From Rhodovibrionaceae bacterium (GTDB lineage: Bacteria; Pseudomonadota; Alphaproteobacteria; Kiloniellales; DSM-21159): a stretch of DNA of 64,000 nucleotides. Positions 1-8,324 of this stretch are shown here, piece by piece (the first letter of the stretch is position 1; each line of letters starts with the position of its first letter). The stretch is taken from contig JANQMX010000037.1 of assembly GCA_028279885.1 (NCBI GenBank), positions 31,514-95,513 of the forward strand, read 5' to 3'. The position numbers and the translations under genes are program-made. The notes under the pieces are model-generated. The model saw only the letters and a list, made by a program, of their open reading frames with translations. It was not told where the DNA came from and did not search any database.

Positions 1-2
1 AC

Positions 3-98
3 GTGGTCGACGCCGAAGGTTCGGGCATGAGCGAACATGCGGTGCATCACTTCCACGGCATGGTGCTCGATGCCTATCGCCGAGCCGCCGCGCCATGA
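3..98 (+). CDS. C-terminal end of an unidentified protein (5' truncated by window)
   Basis: An open frame enters from the left edge and ends in TGA at 96-98, which overlaps the ATG of the next gene in an ATGA arrangement typical of translational coupling. Only about 31 residues are visible, containing the stretch SEHAVHHFHGMVLDAYRR. That is too little to name a family. It is likely the preceding member of the dehydrogenase operon. Confidence 0.5.
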   Translation: MVDAEGSGMSEHAVHHFHGMVLDAYRRAAAP

Positions 99-868
99 GC
101 GAGGTTGCGCAGGGCCACTTGGCGGGTCGGGTCGCTGTGGTGACCGGCGGCTGTGGCGGTATCGGCCAGGCCATCTGCGCCCGTTTTGCCAAAGAAGGCG
201 CCAAAGTCTACGCCGCCGACATCTCGGATGATGGCATGGGCGAGGAAGGCGCGGTCACCTTCCACCGCACCGATGTGACAAGCGAAGACAGCGTTTCTGC
301 GCTGATGACTGCAATTGATGATAACGATGGCAAGCTTGACGTTCTGGTCAACGCCGCCGGCATCGAGATTGAGAAGACGGTCGAGGAGACCTCGCTTGAG
401 GACTGGAATCGGATCTTCGCGATCAACGTCACCGGGATGTTCCTGACCTCGAAGCACGCGCTACCACTCATGCGTAAGGCGGGCGGCGGCTCGATCGTAA
501 ACTTCGGCTCCTACGACGGCTTCATCGCCGACCCGAGCCTCGCGGCCTACTGCGCCACGAAGGGCGCGGTGCATGCCCTGACCCGGGCCATGGCCTGCGA
601 TCACGGGCCGGAGAACATCCGCGTCAACGCGGTCTGCCCTGGCTACATCGACACACCCATGCTGCAGAGCTTCTGCGGTAGCGCCGGCGATATCGAGAGT
701 CTGAAAAGCGAGGTGCGGCATATCCATCCGCTGCGGCGCTACGGCACGCCCGAGGACGTGGCAAACCTGGTCAACTGGCTGGCGGGCGATGAGGCGCGCT
801 ATGCCTCCGGCCAGCTTTGGGTGCTTGACGGAGGCCTGACCGCCCAGGCCCAGCAGATGCGGCTATAA
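95..868 (+). CDS. SDR family NAD(P)-dependent oxidoreductase (first of tandem pair)
   Basis: This is a classical short-chain dehydrogenase/reductase of 257 residues, the usual family length. The cofactor glycine motif TGGCGGIG lies at residues 17-24, the NAAG structural motif near 86-89, the catalytic serine at about 139, and the YxxxK pair at Tyr152 and Lys156. Such enzymes oxidise a secondary alcohol or reduce a ketone with NAD(P) in the cytoplasm; the substrate cannot be read from sequence. The start ATG overlaps the stop of the upstream gene, and a second SDR follows after three bases, so the genes are probably translated together. The C-terminal DGG motif also fits the family. Confidence 0.9.
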   Translation: MSEVAQGHLAGRVAVVTGGCGGIGQAICARFAKEGAKVYAADISDDGMGEEGAVTFHRTDVTSEDSVSALMTAIDDNDGKLDVLVNAAGIEIEKTVEETSLEDWNRIFAINVTGMFLTSKHALPLMRKAGGGSIVNFGSYDGFIADPSLAAYCATKGAVHALTRAMACDHGPENIRVNAVCPGYIDTPMLQSFCGSAGDIESLKSEVRHIHPLRRYGTPEDVANLVNWLAGDEARYASGQLWVLDGGLTAQAQQMRL

Positions 869-871
869 ACG

Positions 872-1639
872 ATGGCCAAGGGACTAGAGGGGAAGCGTGC
901 ACTCGTTACGGGCGGCAGCCGCGGTATCGGGCGCTCGATCGTCGAGGCCTTCATGGAGGAAGGCGCCCAGGTGCTGACCTGCGGCCGCAACAGCACGCCA
1001 ACCGATCTTCCGCTGGGGGTAGCGTGGCACTCGGCTGATGTCAGCGACCGGCAGCAGGCGGAAGAACTGGTTGCGGTGACGCAGGCGCAATTGGGGGGTA
1101 TCGACATCCTGGTCAACAACGCCGGGGTTCAGATCGAAAAGACCGTGGCGGAGAGCAGCGACGAGGACTGGGAGCGGCTGATGGGCGTCAACGCCAAGGC
1201 TGTGTTCCAGCTTTGCCGCAGCGTCATTCCGGTCATGGCCGGGCAGGGCGGCGGGGCGATCATCAACATCGGCTCGATCAGCGCCAGCCATGCCGACCCC
1301 AAGATGGCGCTCTACAACGCCTCCAAGGCTTTCGTTCAGGGATTGACCCGCTCCATCGCCGTCGACCATGGACCCCAGGGCATCCGCTGCAACGCCATCG
1401 CGCCCGGCTGGATCCTGACGGAGATGGCGGACTCTGCCTTCGATCTGGCACGCGATCCCGCCGCGGCGCGGGCCGATGCGGCGGCGCGGCATCCGGTCGG
1501 GAGGCTCGGAACGCCGGACGACATCGCACAAGCGGCCGTCTGGCTTGCCTCGGCCGAGGCCGCCTTCGTCAACGGCCAGACGATCACGGTCGACGGCGGC
1601 CTGGTCGCGGCTTCGCCGCTCAGGCCCGAGTTGTTTTAG
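872..1639 (+). CDS. SDR family NAD(P)-dependent oxidoreductase (second of tandem pair)
   Basis: This is a 255-residue classical SDR with TGGSRGIG at 13-20, NNAG at 82-85, Ser135, and the catalytic Tyr148-x3-Lys152. It is a paralogue of the gene just upstream (same length, similar IEKTV and EDW segments after the NAG motif), which suggests a local duplication followed by divergence. It starts three bases after the preceding stop. The next gene is a 3-hydroxyacyl-CoA-dehydrogenase-family enzyme, so the three dehydrogenases probably act on related intermediates of one catabolic route, perhaps a sugar acid or hydroxy acid. The substrate assignment is inference only. Confidence 0.9.
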   Translation: MAKGLEGKRALVTGGSRGIGRSIVEAFMEEGAQVLTCGRNSTPTDLPLGVAWHSADVSDRQQAEELVAVTQAQLGGIDILVNNAGVQIEKTVAESSDEDWERLMGVNAKAVFQLCRSVIPVMAGQGGGAIINIGSISASHADPKMALYNASKAFVQGLTRSIAVDHGPQGIRCNAIAPGWILTEMADSAFDLARDPAAARADAAARHPVGRLGTPDDIAQAAVWLASAEAAFVNGQTITVDGGLVAASPLRPELF

Positions 1640-1651
1640 GAGGAGCTTTCC

Positions 1652-2587
1652 ATGACCGCCTTTCCCGAGACGGTGGAGCGCGTTGGTATCGTCGGTGCCG
1701 GCGTGATCGGCGCAAGCTGGGCCAGCCTCTTTCTGGCGGCCGGCAAGGAGGTCGAGCTCTTCGATCCTGCATCCAACGCCGAGGAGGACACGCGCCGCTA
1801 CATCGAGACCGCTTGGCCCAGCCTCAACCAGCTGGGGCTCGTGACGGCCGGCGCGTCACCGGAGCGTATCCGCTTCGTTGGCGATGTGGCGAGTGCCGTG
1901 GCCGAGGCACAGTTCGTGCAGGAGAGCGTGCCGGAACGTCTCGAGGTGAAGCATGAGATCTACGGTCAGATCGAGGCTGCCCTGCCGCCGGACGCCTTGG
2001 TCGCCACCAGCTCCTCCGGCCTGCTGCTGAGCGACCTGCAAGCCTCTTGGCGCGATCCGAGCCGGATTGTTCTAGGGCATCCCTTCAATCCTCCACATTT
2101 GATCCCGCTGGTCGAACTGCTCGGCAACGAGCGGACCGCGCTTGGGGCGCTCGACTTCGCCCGAGCGGTCTACGAAGGCTGCGGCAAGGTGACGATCCGC
2201 GTGAACAAGGAAGTGCCGGGCCATGTCGCCAATCGCCTGCAGGCCGCTTTGTGGCGGGAGGCGATCGACTTGGTCCTTCAGGGCGTCGCGAGCGTCGAAG
2301 ACGTCGACAAGGCGGTGACGGCGGGGCCTGGTCTGCGCTGGTCGGTCATGGGGCCGCACATGCTGTTCAGTCTCGGGAGCGGTGGTGCCGGCATGGAGGG
2401 ATTCTGCGCCCGCTACGGCGACAGCTTTCATCGCTGGTGGGACAGCATGAACGCGCCGCGGTTGGACGAGGAGGCAGGGCGTGTTTTGAGCGAAGGGATA
2501 ATCGAGGAGGAGCGGGGTCGGAGTTTCGCCGAACTCGCTGCCGAGCGCGACCGCAAGCTGATTGCTGCTCTCAGAGCCTTGGCCTGA
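1652..2587 (+). CDS. 3-hydroxyacyl-CoA dehydrogenase family protein (carnitine/gulonate dehydrogenase-like)
   Basis: This 311-residue protein starts with a Rossmann fold (GAGVIG at 15-20). It has the family catalytic segment GHPFNPPHLIP with His143, followed by a helical dimerisation domain. The single short C-terminal domain and length near 310 match stand-alone L-carnitine 3-dehydrogenase and L-gulonate 3-dehydrogenase members rather than the long FadB multienzymes. An AGGAGC ribosome site lies just before ATG 1652. It follows the SDR pair by 12 bases and closes the operon, ending back to back with the convergent marC gene. NAD-dependent oxidation of a 3-hydroxy acid is likely; the exact substrate is unknown. 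Confidence 0.8.
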   Translation: MTAFPETVERVGIVGAGVIGASWASLFLAAGKEVELFDPASNAEEDTRRYIETAWPSLNQLGLVTAGASPERIRFVGDVASAVAEAQFVQESVPERLEVKHEIYGQIEAALPPDALVATSSSGLLLSDLQASWRDPSRIVLGHPFNPPHLIPLVELLGNERTALGALDFARAVYEGCGKVTIRVNKEVPGHVANRLQAALWREAIDLVLQGVASVEDVDKAVTAGPGLRWSVMGPHMLFSLGSGGAGMEGFCARYGDSFHRWWDSMNAPRLDEEAGRVLSEGIIEEERGRSFAELAAERDRKLIAALRALA

Positions 2588-3208
2588 TCAGCTTGTCAGA
2601 CCGCTGGCCAACAAGGCGTCGCGCACGTTGTCGACAGCGACGGCGGCGAGGATCAGGCCCATCACTCGACTGAGGATGCTGGCGCCGGAGATGCCGATCA
2701 CGCGGTTGATAAAGCCCGCCGCCAGCATGAGGATCAAGGCGCCCAGAATGACCAGCATCACCACTCCGGTCGTGATGGCCTGCTCGGTAATGCTGTAGCG
2801 GTTGTTGTCGGTCAGCACGACCACCGCCAACATGGCGCCGGGCGACGCCAAAGAAGGCACGGCCAGCGGAAAGACCGCCACGTCCTCCTTGCTTGGCCGG
2901 TTCTCGGACAGCTCGCTCTCAGGCTTGCCGGGGCCGAAGATCATCTGCAGTGCGAAGAGGAAAAGCACGATCCCTCCGGCAATCTGGAAGGAGACCAGAG
3001 AGATCTCCAGCGCTTCGAGCAGCAATTGCCCGCCGACGATAAAGGCAAGCAGGATGAGTGCCGAGATAAGGGCGGCACGAAACGCGACGCCGCGGCGCTC
3101 CTTGCTCGACATGGTGGCGGTCACGGCGATGAAGACGGGGACCGTGCCGATGGGATCGACCACCACCCAAACGGTTACAAACTCCCTGATGTAGTCGTCG
3201 ATCGTCAT
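2588..3208 (-). CDS. MarC family integral membrane protein
   Basis: This is a 206-residue hydrophobic protein with about six membrane-spanning stretches. It has the MarC/NAAT N-terminal pattern in which a helix is followed by VDPIGTVPVF. E. coli MarC was once linked to multiple antibiotic resistance, but that role is disputed and the substrate is unknown. The gene abuts the convergent dehydrogenase operon with no spacer. It lies downstream of the NAD kinase gene on the same strand, separated by about 150 bases with no clear terminator, so co-transcription is possible. Confidence 0.85.
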   Translation of the reverse strand: MTIDDYIREFVTVWVVVDPIGTVPVFIAVTATMSSKERRGVAFRAALISALILLAFIVGGQLLLEALEISLVSFQIAGGIVLFLFALQMIFGPGKPESELSENRPSKEDVAVFPLAVPSLASPGAMLAVVVLTDNNRYSITEQAITTGVVMLVILGALILMLAAGFINRVIGISGASILSRVMGLILAAVAVDNVRDALLASGLTS

Positions 3209-3355
3209 GTCGTTGGCCTGGCTGGGCGGCTCGAAGTTAAGACCGTGCAGTGTCGACGGCCAAGATGCCGATCTGCAACGACTATTACCACAAAAATGCT
3301 GTTGCTCTTTGGTCCAGGCAGGCAGCGCAGGGGCTCTGAAAAGGGAGCTCCCCCG

Positions 3356-4213
3356 CTAGGGCGTGAACTGCTCTTTGAGGATGCGCTCTTCCAGGTTGTG
3401 CTCCGGGTCGAAGAGGAGGCGCAGGGTGCGGCTACGGTCCTCGCGCACCGTGACCCGCAGTACGTCGCGCACTTCCGTGTAGTCGGCGGTGGCACTGACC
3501 GGTCGCTTGTTGTGCTCCAGCACCTCCAGAGTGACCGTGGCCTCGTGCGGCAGCAGGGCGCCGCGCCAGCGCCGCGGCCGAAAGGCGCTAATCGGTGTCA
3601 AAGCCAAGAGCGGTGTGCCGATCGGCAGAATAGGGCCGTGGGCCGAAAGGTTGTAGGCCGTGCTCCCGGCGGGCGTGGCGACCATCACGCCGTCGCAGAT
3701 CAACTCCGTCATGCGCGTCACCCCGTCGATGCTGATGCGCAGCTTGGCCGCCTGACGGCTCTCCCGGAACAGGGCCACTTCGTTGATCGCCATGGCCTGG
3801 ATCTGCTGGCCGTCGAGGGTCTCGGCCTGCATCTGCAAGGGGTGGAGATTCACAGCCTCCGCCGAAGCCAGGCGCGCCGCCAGGCCGTCCTCCTCATAGC
3901 CGTTCATCAGGAAGCCGACGGTGCCGTAGTTCATGCCGTAAATCGCTGCCGCCCGGTCGAAGTGGGCGTGCAGCGTCTCCAGCATGAAGCCGTCGCCGCC
4001 GAGGGCGACAATGATCTCGGCACCGGCTACGGGACCGCCCCCATAGCGCTGTTCCAGGCGGTGGCGTGCTTCCTGCGCATCGGGGTCCGGTGAGGCGACG
4101 AAGGCGACGCTCTTCGTTTTCAGCTTGCGGCCGGCCGCCTTGTCCACGTGTTCAGGGGACTCGGCATGACGCGCATCGGCCCTGGCGCTGTCTTGTGTCT
4201 CGGGAGCAGGCAT
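3356..4213 (-). CDS. nadK: NAD kinase
   Basis: This is the ATP-NAD kinase that makes NADP from NAD in the cytoplasm. The signature [12 protein letters not shown] is visible, followed by [13 protein letters not shown], and later the glycine-rich [16 protein letters not shown] segment typical of the C-terminal domain. The 285-residue frame carries an N-terminal extension of about 30 residues compared with alphaproteobacterial enzymes of about 255. A GTG codon inside that extension could be the true start. The stop codon lies upstream of marC on the same strand. Confidence 0.92.
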   Translation of the reverse strand: MPAPETQDSARADARHAESPEHVDKAAGRKLKTKSVAFVASPDPDAQEARHRLEQRYGGGPVAGAEIIVALGGDGFMLETLHAHFDRAAAIYGMNYGTVGFLMNGYEEDGLAARLASAEAVNLHPLQMQAETLDGQQIQAMAINEVALFRESRQAAKLRISIDGVTRMTELICDGVMVATPAGSTAYNLSAHGPILPIGTPLLALTPISAFRPRRWRGALLPHEATVTLEVLEHNKRPVSATADYTEVRDVLRVTVREDRSRTLRLLFDPEHNLEERILKEQFTP

Positions 4214-4315
4214 CCGGCGCGGGAAACTCCTGGACGGCGGGTTAAGGAGTCCAGTAAAGCGGAGCGACCAGCTTTGACAAGAACTTCCCGCGTGTGAGGA
4301 AGAGAAGGAGGCAGG

Positions 4316-4828
4316 GTGACGTTCAGCAGAATTCTATCCATGGTTCTGGGCGGTGCGGCCTTGGCGGCTTTGGCAGCCGGCCCCGGGCTGGCCCAAAATG
4401 CGGCAAGCTCAGCCGATAACGACCGCCATACCGGCTATTACTATCCCGAGCCCGGAAGCCAAGAGGTCTATGGCGCTCGTGCCGAGACCATGCCCCAGGC
4501 ATCGCGCGGCCTGCGGCTTGGCTTCGTCACCGGTTTCACTGCCAAGCAATTGGAGGCGACCTACCCGCCGCCTTACGTGATGTTCGCCAAGGGGACGGAG
4601 GCGCAGAAGCTGATCATCGTCGCCATGGAGGACGACCGGGTGAACTCGATCTACCGCGCCCGGGGGCTCTTTGCGATGATGACGGCCTTCTCGCGCGGCC
4701 TACCGATCTTTCGCGAGAACGGTGTCGAGGACCGCTTCACCTTCTTCGATCTCGCCAAGCTGCTGGGCTTCGAGCAGATCACGATTACCGACGGGCACGA
4801 CTTCGCCCATCGGGTGATCATCGAGTAG
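4316..4828 (+). CDS. Conserved exported protein of unknown function
   Basis: This is a 170-residue protein with a GTG start at 4316 placed just after a GAGAAGGAGG ribosome site. A hydrophobic signal peptide ends near an AQ junction at about residue 27. The mature part contains [21 protein letters not shown] and ends with a [21 protein letters not shown] region. Proteins of this shape in alphaproteobacteria are sometimes labelled as molybdopterin-guanine dinucleotide related. I recall that label but see no nucleotide-binding or cofactor motif, so I do not adopt it. It is probably periplasmic. Confidence 0.7.
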   Translation: MTFSRILSMVLGGAALAALAAGPGLAQNAASSADNDRHTGYYYPEPGSQEVYGARAETMPQASRGLRLGFVTGFTAKQLEATYPPPYVMFAKGTEAQKLIIVAMEDDRVNSIYRARGLFAMMTAFSRGLPIFRENGVEDRFTFFDLAKLLGFEQITITDGHDFAHRVIIE

Positions 4829-4837
4829 CGAAGCGCT

Positions 4838-5452
4838 CTAGAGTTCCCATATCGTCCGTTCGAGGCCGCTCTGCAGCAGCTCGCGGTGACCGCCAATCAG
4901 CGTTTCCAGCCCACCCACCTCGATGACGATCTGCGGCATGCTGGAAACGGCGCGGCCCCAGCGCTCGGACGACGCTTCGTAGAAAGCCAGCCGGGCGGTC
5001 TCGTCATCCAGCCGCGTCTCGGTGAAGGGGATGCCTTGCTGTGCGAGATGGGCCTTGGCCTTGTCGCAGTAGGGACAACCCGACTTGCTGTAGACGACAA
5101 GCTCAAAGCCGCGCTTGGCGTGGGGTGTGCCTGCCTGCTGCGAGGATTGGCTTAGCGCAGCCAAGGCGCCGGCTTCCTCGGCTTTCGGGGTTGGAACGGC
5201 ACTTTCCGCCGGCGCATCCTCCTGCGCCGCGGGGGCTGGCGGCCGTGGGCTGGGCGGGCCGAAGGTGCGCAAGCCGAAGCGCTGCGCGATACGGTTCGCC
5301 TTCTCCAGGGTGGCGTCGTCGGCGGCGCCGCTCTTCTGAGCGACCAAGGCGAGACGCTCCAGCGCAATGCGCTCGCCATCGTCCAGCTCTTCGTCGAAGC
5401 TGGCCCGGATATGACGGACGATTTCCAGGTCGTTGCGGTTCACCGCGGTCAT
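4838..5452 (-). CDS. Glutaredoxin-domain protein with N-terminal extension
   Basis: This is a 204-residue protein whose last 90 residues form a glutaredoxin domain. VVYSKSGCPYCDKAKAHL gives the CPYC redox pair, SSMPQIVIE holds the cis-proline, and GGHRELL is the glutathione-binding region. The first 65 residues are helical and charged, and a proline- and alanine-rich linker of about 50 residues joins the two. The start at 5452 has a GGGGAG ribosome site. A free glutaredoxin is about 85 residues, so this is a fusion with an unrecognised N-terminal module. It probably reduces disulfides or glutathione adducts. It converges with the exported protein gene. Confidence 0.8.
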   Translation of the reverse strand: MTAVNRNDLEIVRHIRASFDEELDDGERIALERLALVAQKSGAADDATLEKANRIAQRFGLRTFGPPSPRPPAPAAQEDAPAESAVPTPKAEEAGALAALSQSSQQAGTPHAKRGFELVVYSKSGCPYCDKAKAHLAQQGIPFTETRLDDETARLAFYEASSERWGRAVSSMPQIVIEVGGLETLIGGHRELLQSGLERTIWEL

Positions 5453-5569
5453 ACATTGCTCCCCTCGAGCGTTGGATAGTCGGCGCTCGGCCCAGGGCGA
5501 GTTTTAGAGCTGTGCCCGAGTCGCCCGAAGTGGGGAAAGCCGATTTGTTGTGTATTGCCAGGCCTTTGT

Positions 5570-6253
5570 TTATTCGGCGCTTTCGCTTGGATAGATCACG
5601 ATGCCGAGTTGTTCCTGCTGCCGGTGGACGGAGCCGACGTAGAAGCGGCTCAGGCTCTTGACATCGTCGCGGGCGCGAGCGCCGGCCGAGAGCAGAGTAA
5701 GCGGGCTCTGCCGGGTGCCGAACGTCAGGAGACGCACGTCATCCGGCTCTGGTAGCAGGCGCAACCAGCGCTGCACCGTCGGTACGTTGGCGAGCCCGGG
5801 GATGTCCTCGGTCATGTTGAGCCCATAAGCCTCGGCTTGCCCTAGCAGGCGGAAGCTCCAGCGCTGATTGAAGAGGGTGACGCTTTCGATCGTTTCCAGC
5901 CGGACAAGTGACTCGTCGATCACCACGAAGAGAGCATCACCATCGTGCCAGGCGGCCCCGATGCGGGTATTTGGGCCCAAGGCGCTGACCGGATAAGCAC
6001 TGGCCGCAAGGCCACCTAAGCTCGGAATGCCGGTCAGCGCGGGATTGTTCTGCAGGCGGCGCACCTGCCCGTCGGCAACCTCGACTGCCAGGCTGGCTTG
6101 GCCGTTGCTGATCACGACACGGGAAACGCTGACGGTTTCTCCGCCCTCCACAGACAGCGTGACCTCTGCGGCCGTGGCGTTACCGGATTGAACGGCCGTC
6201 CACACAGCGAGCAAAAGCGCGGCGTATCGGCCAAGCTTTCGAAGTCTGATCAC
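5570..6253 (-). CDS. Hypothetical exported protein
   Basis: This is a 227-residue protein with a GTG start and an N-terminal hydrophobic segment (LLLAVWTAVQSGNATAA) that looks like a cleavable signal peptide. The mature part is rich in short beta-like segments and contains no motif I can assign. It lies downstream of moaA on the same strand, 52 bases after the moaA stop, and may share its transcript. No function is proposed. Confidence 0.6.
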   Translation of the reverse strand: MIRLRKLGRYAALLLAVWTAVQSGNATAAEVTLSVEGGETVSVSRVVISNGQASLAVEVADGQVRRLQNNPALTGIPSLGGLAASAYPVSALGPNTRIGAAWHDGDALFVVIDESLVRLETIESVTLFNQRWSFRLLGQAEAYGLNMTEDIPGLANVPTVQRWLRLLPEPDDVRLLTFGTRQSPLTLLSAGARARDDVKSLSRFYVGSVHRQQEQLGIVIYPSESAE

Positions 6254-6305
6254 TGTCCCCGCCGTTCTGCTTACAGAAGCGTCTGCCGGAGGGGCGCTTT
6301 TCTCC

Positions 6306-7367
6306 CTACCCGCCGGTCACGCTCATATGACGTCCCACTGCGGGTCCCCGGCGGCGGCGATCGATGATGAAGTCGTGACCCTTCGGTTTGCGGGTGATCG
6401 CCTCCCGAATGGCCGCGATAAGCAGCTGATCGTCGTCGCTGGCGCGCAGCGGCTGGCGCAAATCGGCGGCGTCTTCTTGTCCCAGGCACATGTAAAGCGT
6501 GCCGGTGCAGGTCAAGCGGACGCGATTGCAGCTTTCGCAGAAATTGTGGGTCAAGGGTGTGATAAAGCCGATGCGTCCCCCGGTTTCCTTGACCTCGACA
6601 TAGCGGGCGGGGCCGCCGGTCTTGTAGTCGATCTCATTCAAGGTCCAGCGCTTCTGCAACTCGGCCCGCAGCATGGACAGCGGCCAGTACTGCTCCAGGC
6701 GCGTCTCGCCGCCGATGTCGCCCATCGGCATGACCTCGATGAAGGTGAGGTCGTAGCCGCGCTCGCCGCACCAGGCGACGAGATTGTGGACCTCGTCATC
6801 GTTGACGCCCTTGAGGGCGACGCAGTTGATCTTGATCTTCAGGCCCGCGGCCTCGGCTGCGGCCAGACCGTCCATCACCTTGTCGAATTTGCCCCAGCGG
6901 GTGATCGCCGCGAACTTGTGCGGGTCAAGAGTGTCGATCGAGACGTTGAGGCGCTTCACGCCGGCCGCCACCAGTTCGTCCGCATAGCGAGCAAGCTGGC
7001 TGCCGTTGGTGGTCAAGGTCAGCTCGTTGAGCTCCCCGGTCTTGAGATGCCGGCCCAATCGCTCGATCAGCCACATGATGTTACGGCGCACCAGGGGTTC
7101 GCCGCCGGTCAGGCGCAGCTTCTTGACCCCAAGGCGGACGAAGGCGCTGCACAGGCGATCAAGCTCCTCCAGGCTCAAGACCTCGGCCTTGGGCAGGAAG
7201 GTCATGTCCTCCGACATGCAGTAGACGCAGCGGAAATCGCAGCGGTCGGTGACTGAAACACGCAGATAGCTGATGGCGCGCTGAAAAGGGTCGATCAAAG
7301 GCGCTTCGCCACCCGACTCCGAAACTACCATGCCACTGCTGCCCACGCTCTGCTCAAGCTTGTCCAT
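6306..7367 (-). CDS. moaA: GTP 3',8-cyclase MoaA (molybdenum cofactor biosynthesis)
   Basis: This radical SAM enzyme catalyses the first step of molybdopterin synthesis from GTP. The N-terminal cluster motif CDFRCVYC (CxxxCxxC) is present. The second cluster is formed by CESC plus a third cysteine 13 residues later in the C-terminal part, and the protein ends in the conserved GG tail. I chose ATG 7367 (353 residues) because AGAGGACGGCAGGACGT precedes it. A frame from TTG 7433 would add 22 poorly conserved residues and cover a palindrome at 7408-7425. The rest of the moa pathway is not in this window. Confidence 0.93.
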   Translation of the reverse strand: MDKLEQSVGSSGMVVSESGGEAPLIDPFQRAISYLRVSVTDRCDFRCVYCMSEDMTFLPKAEVLSLEELDRLCSAFVRLGVKKLRLTGGEPLVRRNIMWLIERLGRHLKTGELNELTLTTNGSQLARYADELVAAGVKRLNVSIDTLDPHKFAAITRWGKFDKVMDGLAAAEAAGLKIKINCVALKGVNDDEVHNLVAWCGERGYDLTFIEVMPMGDIGGETRLEQYWPLSMLRAELQKRWTLNEIDYKTGGPARYVEVKETGGRIGFITPLTHNFCESCNRVRLTCTGTLYMCLGQEDAADLRQPLRASDDDQLLIAAIREAITRKPKGHDFIIDRRRRGPAVGRHMSVTGG

Positions 7368-7407
7368 ACGTCCTGCCGTCCTCTTTCCGGGCTCTTTGCC
7401 GACCCGA

Positions 7408-7425
7408 TATGTCTGTTTTGACATA
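7408..7425. promoter_or_regulatory. Palindrome upstream of moaA, candidate operator
   Basis: The minus strand reads TATGTC, six bases, GACATA: a perfect 6-6-6 inverted repeat 41-58 bases ahead of the preferred moaA start. On the plus strand the spacer and right arm also spell TTGACA. The placement fits a regulator site in the moaA promoter. It does not match the ModE or FNR consensus as I know them. Confidence 0.4.
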
Positions 7426-7466
7426 ATAAGCAATTCACGAGGGGATTTCGAGCCCTAAAGCTCCAG

Positions 7467-8324
7467 TCACGCCAAGCGGCGCAGGCCGAGCAGGCCCTCT
7501 GGGCTGTCTTGTCGGGCGCGGCGGTCGATCTCTTCGAAGGGCTCGATCACGGTCGCCAGGTGGCCGGCCGTGGCATTAAGGATTTGCTGCGCATCCAGGG
7601 CGATGGCGCAGTGGCCCTGCCAGAACAGCAGGTCGCCGCGCTGCCGGGGGCTATCCGGCGCCAGGACCTGGCCCAGGCCCGCTCCGCCCTTGGCCCACTG
7701 CATATCGCTATCCCGCGCCGCGCCATGGCCGGCAGCCCGCAGGGCAAGCTGCTGCAGGGCTGAGCAATCCAGACCGCGGCTGCTCTTTCCACCCCAGAGA
7801 TAGGGGGACTCGAGAAAACGCTGCGCCGTCTTCACGTAGTCCGGCTCGCGCCAGTCGAGCGGGCGCAGGTGGTCTTTCCAGAGCCAGCCGCCGCCGTCGA
7901 TCTCGGCATAGCGGCCGCTCTCGCCGATCACGCGAACCTGAGACCAGAAGTACAGGAACTTCCCCGTCGGTGCCTTGAGGGTCGCTTGCGGGAAGAGGGG
8001 TGTGCTGGTGGCCCAGACTCGGTGCGTGGCCGCGACCTCGCCAGGCTTCAACGCCTCTGCCGGCACATAGCCGACGTAGCCATCTTCTTCTAGCTGGACC
8101 CAAGCCCAGCCGTTGTCCGTGTCAAAGACTTGAACCGTTTCCCCGAAGAGCGCTTGGCTTTCCACCTCGGCGTCGGCGCGCGGCTCGCGGTGCAGATCGG
8201 CCAAGGAAACCGCGAGATAATGAGGGCTCGGCGCGACGAACCGGGCAGCCTCGACCTGGCCGCGCAGCGCTTCGTCTGCCAAGTCGGCGCGATAGGCATG
8301 GAGGCGGCGGTCGTGCGCGGTCAC
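7467..8324 (-). CDS. SH3-domain NlpC/P60 family hydrolase
   Basis: This is a probable cell-wall peptide hydrolase of 285 residues, read from GTG 8324. That codon overlaps the stop of the upstream iron-sulfur gene in a GTGA coupling; the open frame further 5' is out of phase with any conserved sequence. Two SH3-like stretches occupy about residues 40-155. The papain-like NlpC/P60 domain follows, with YLWGG, the nucleophile Cys187 in LDCSAL, and GDLLFWQGH containing His238. The third polar residue appears to be Asn250. No signal peptide is visible, so it may act in recycling of murein peptides in the cytoplasm. Confidence 0.85.
   Translation of the reverse strand: MTAHDRRLHAYRADLADEALRGQVEAARFVAPSPHYLAVSLADLHREPRADAEVESQALFGETVQVFDTDNGWAWVQLEEDGYVGYVPAEALKPGEVAATHRVWATSTPLFPQATLKAPTGKFLYFWSQVRVIGESGRYAEIDGGGWLWKDHLRPLDWREPDYVKTAQRFLESPYLWGGKSSRGLDCSALQQLALRAAGHGAARDSDMQWAKGGAGLGQVLAPDSPRQRGDLLFWQGHCAIALDAQQILNATAGHLATVIEPFEEIDRRARQDSPEGLLGLRRLA

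Noticed and set aside
3209..3355. GGGAGCTCCC followed by TTTT on the minus strand as a nadK terminator
   Set aside because: The palindrome has no loop, so a stable terminator hairpin is unlikely.
4316..4828. Calling the exported protein a molybdopterin-guanine dinucleotide synthesis enzyme
   Set aside because: It carries a signal peptide and no GTP-binding motif, so that recalled label is not supported by the sequence.
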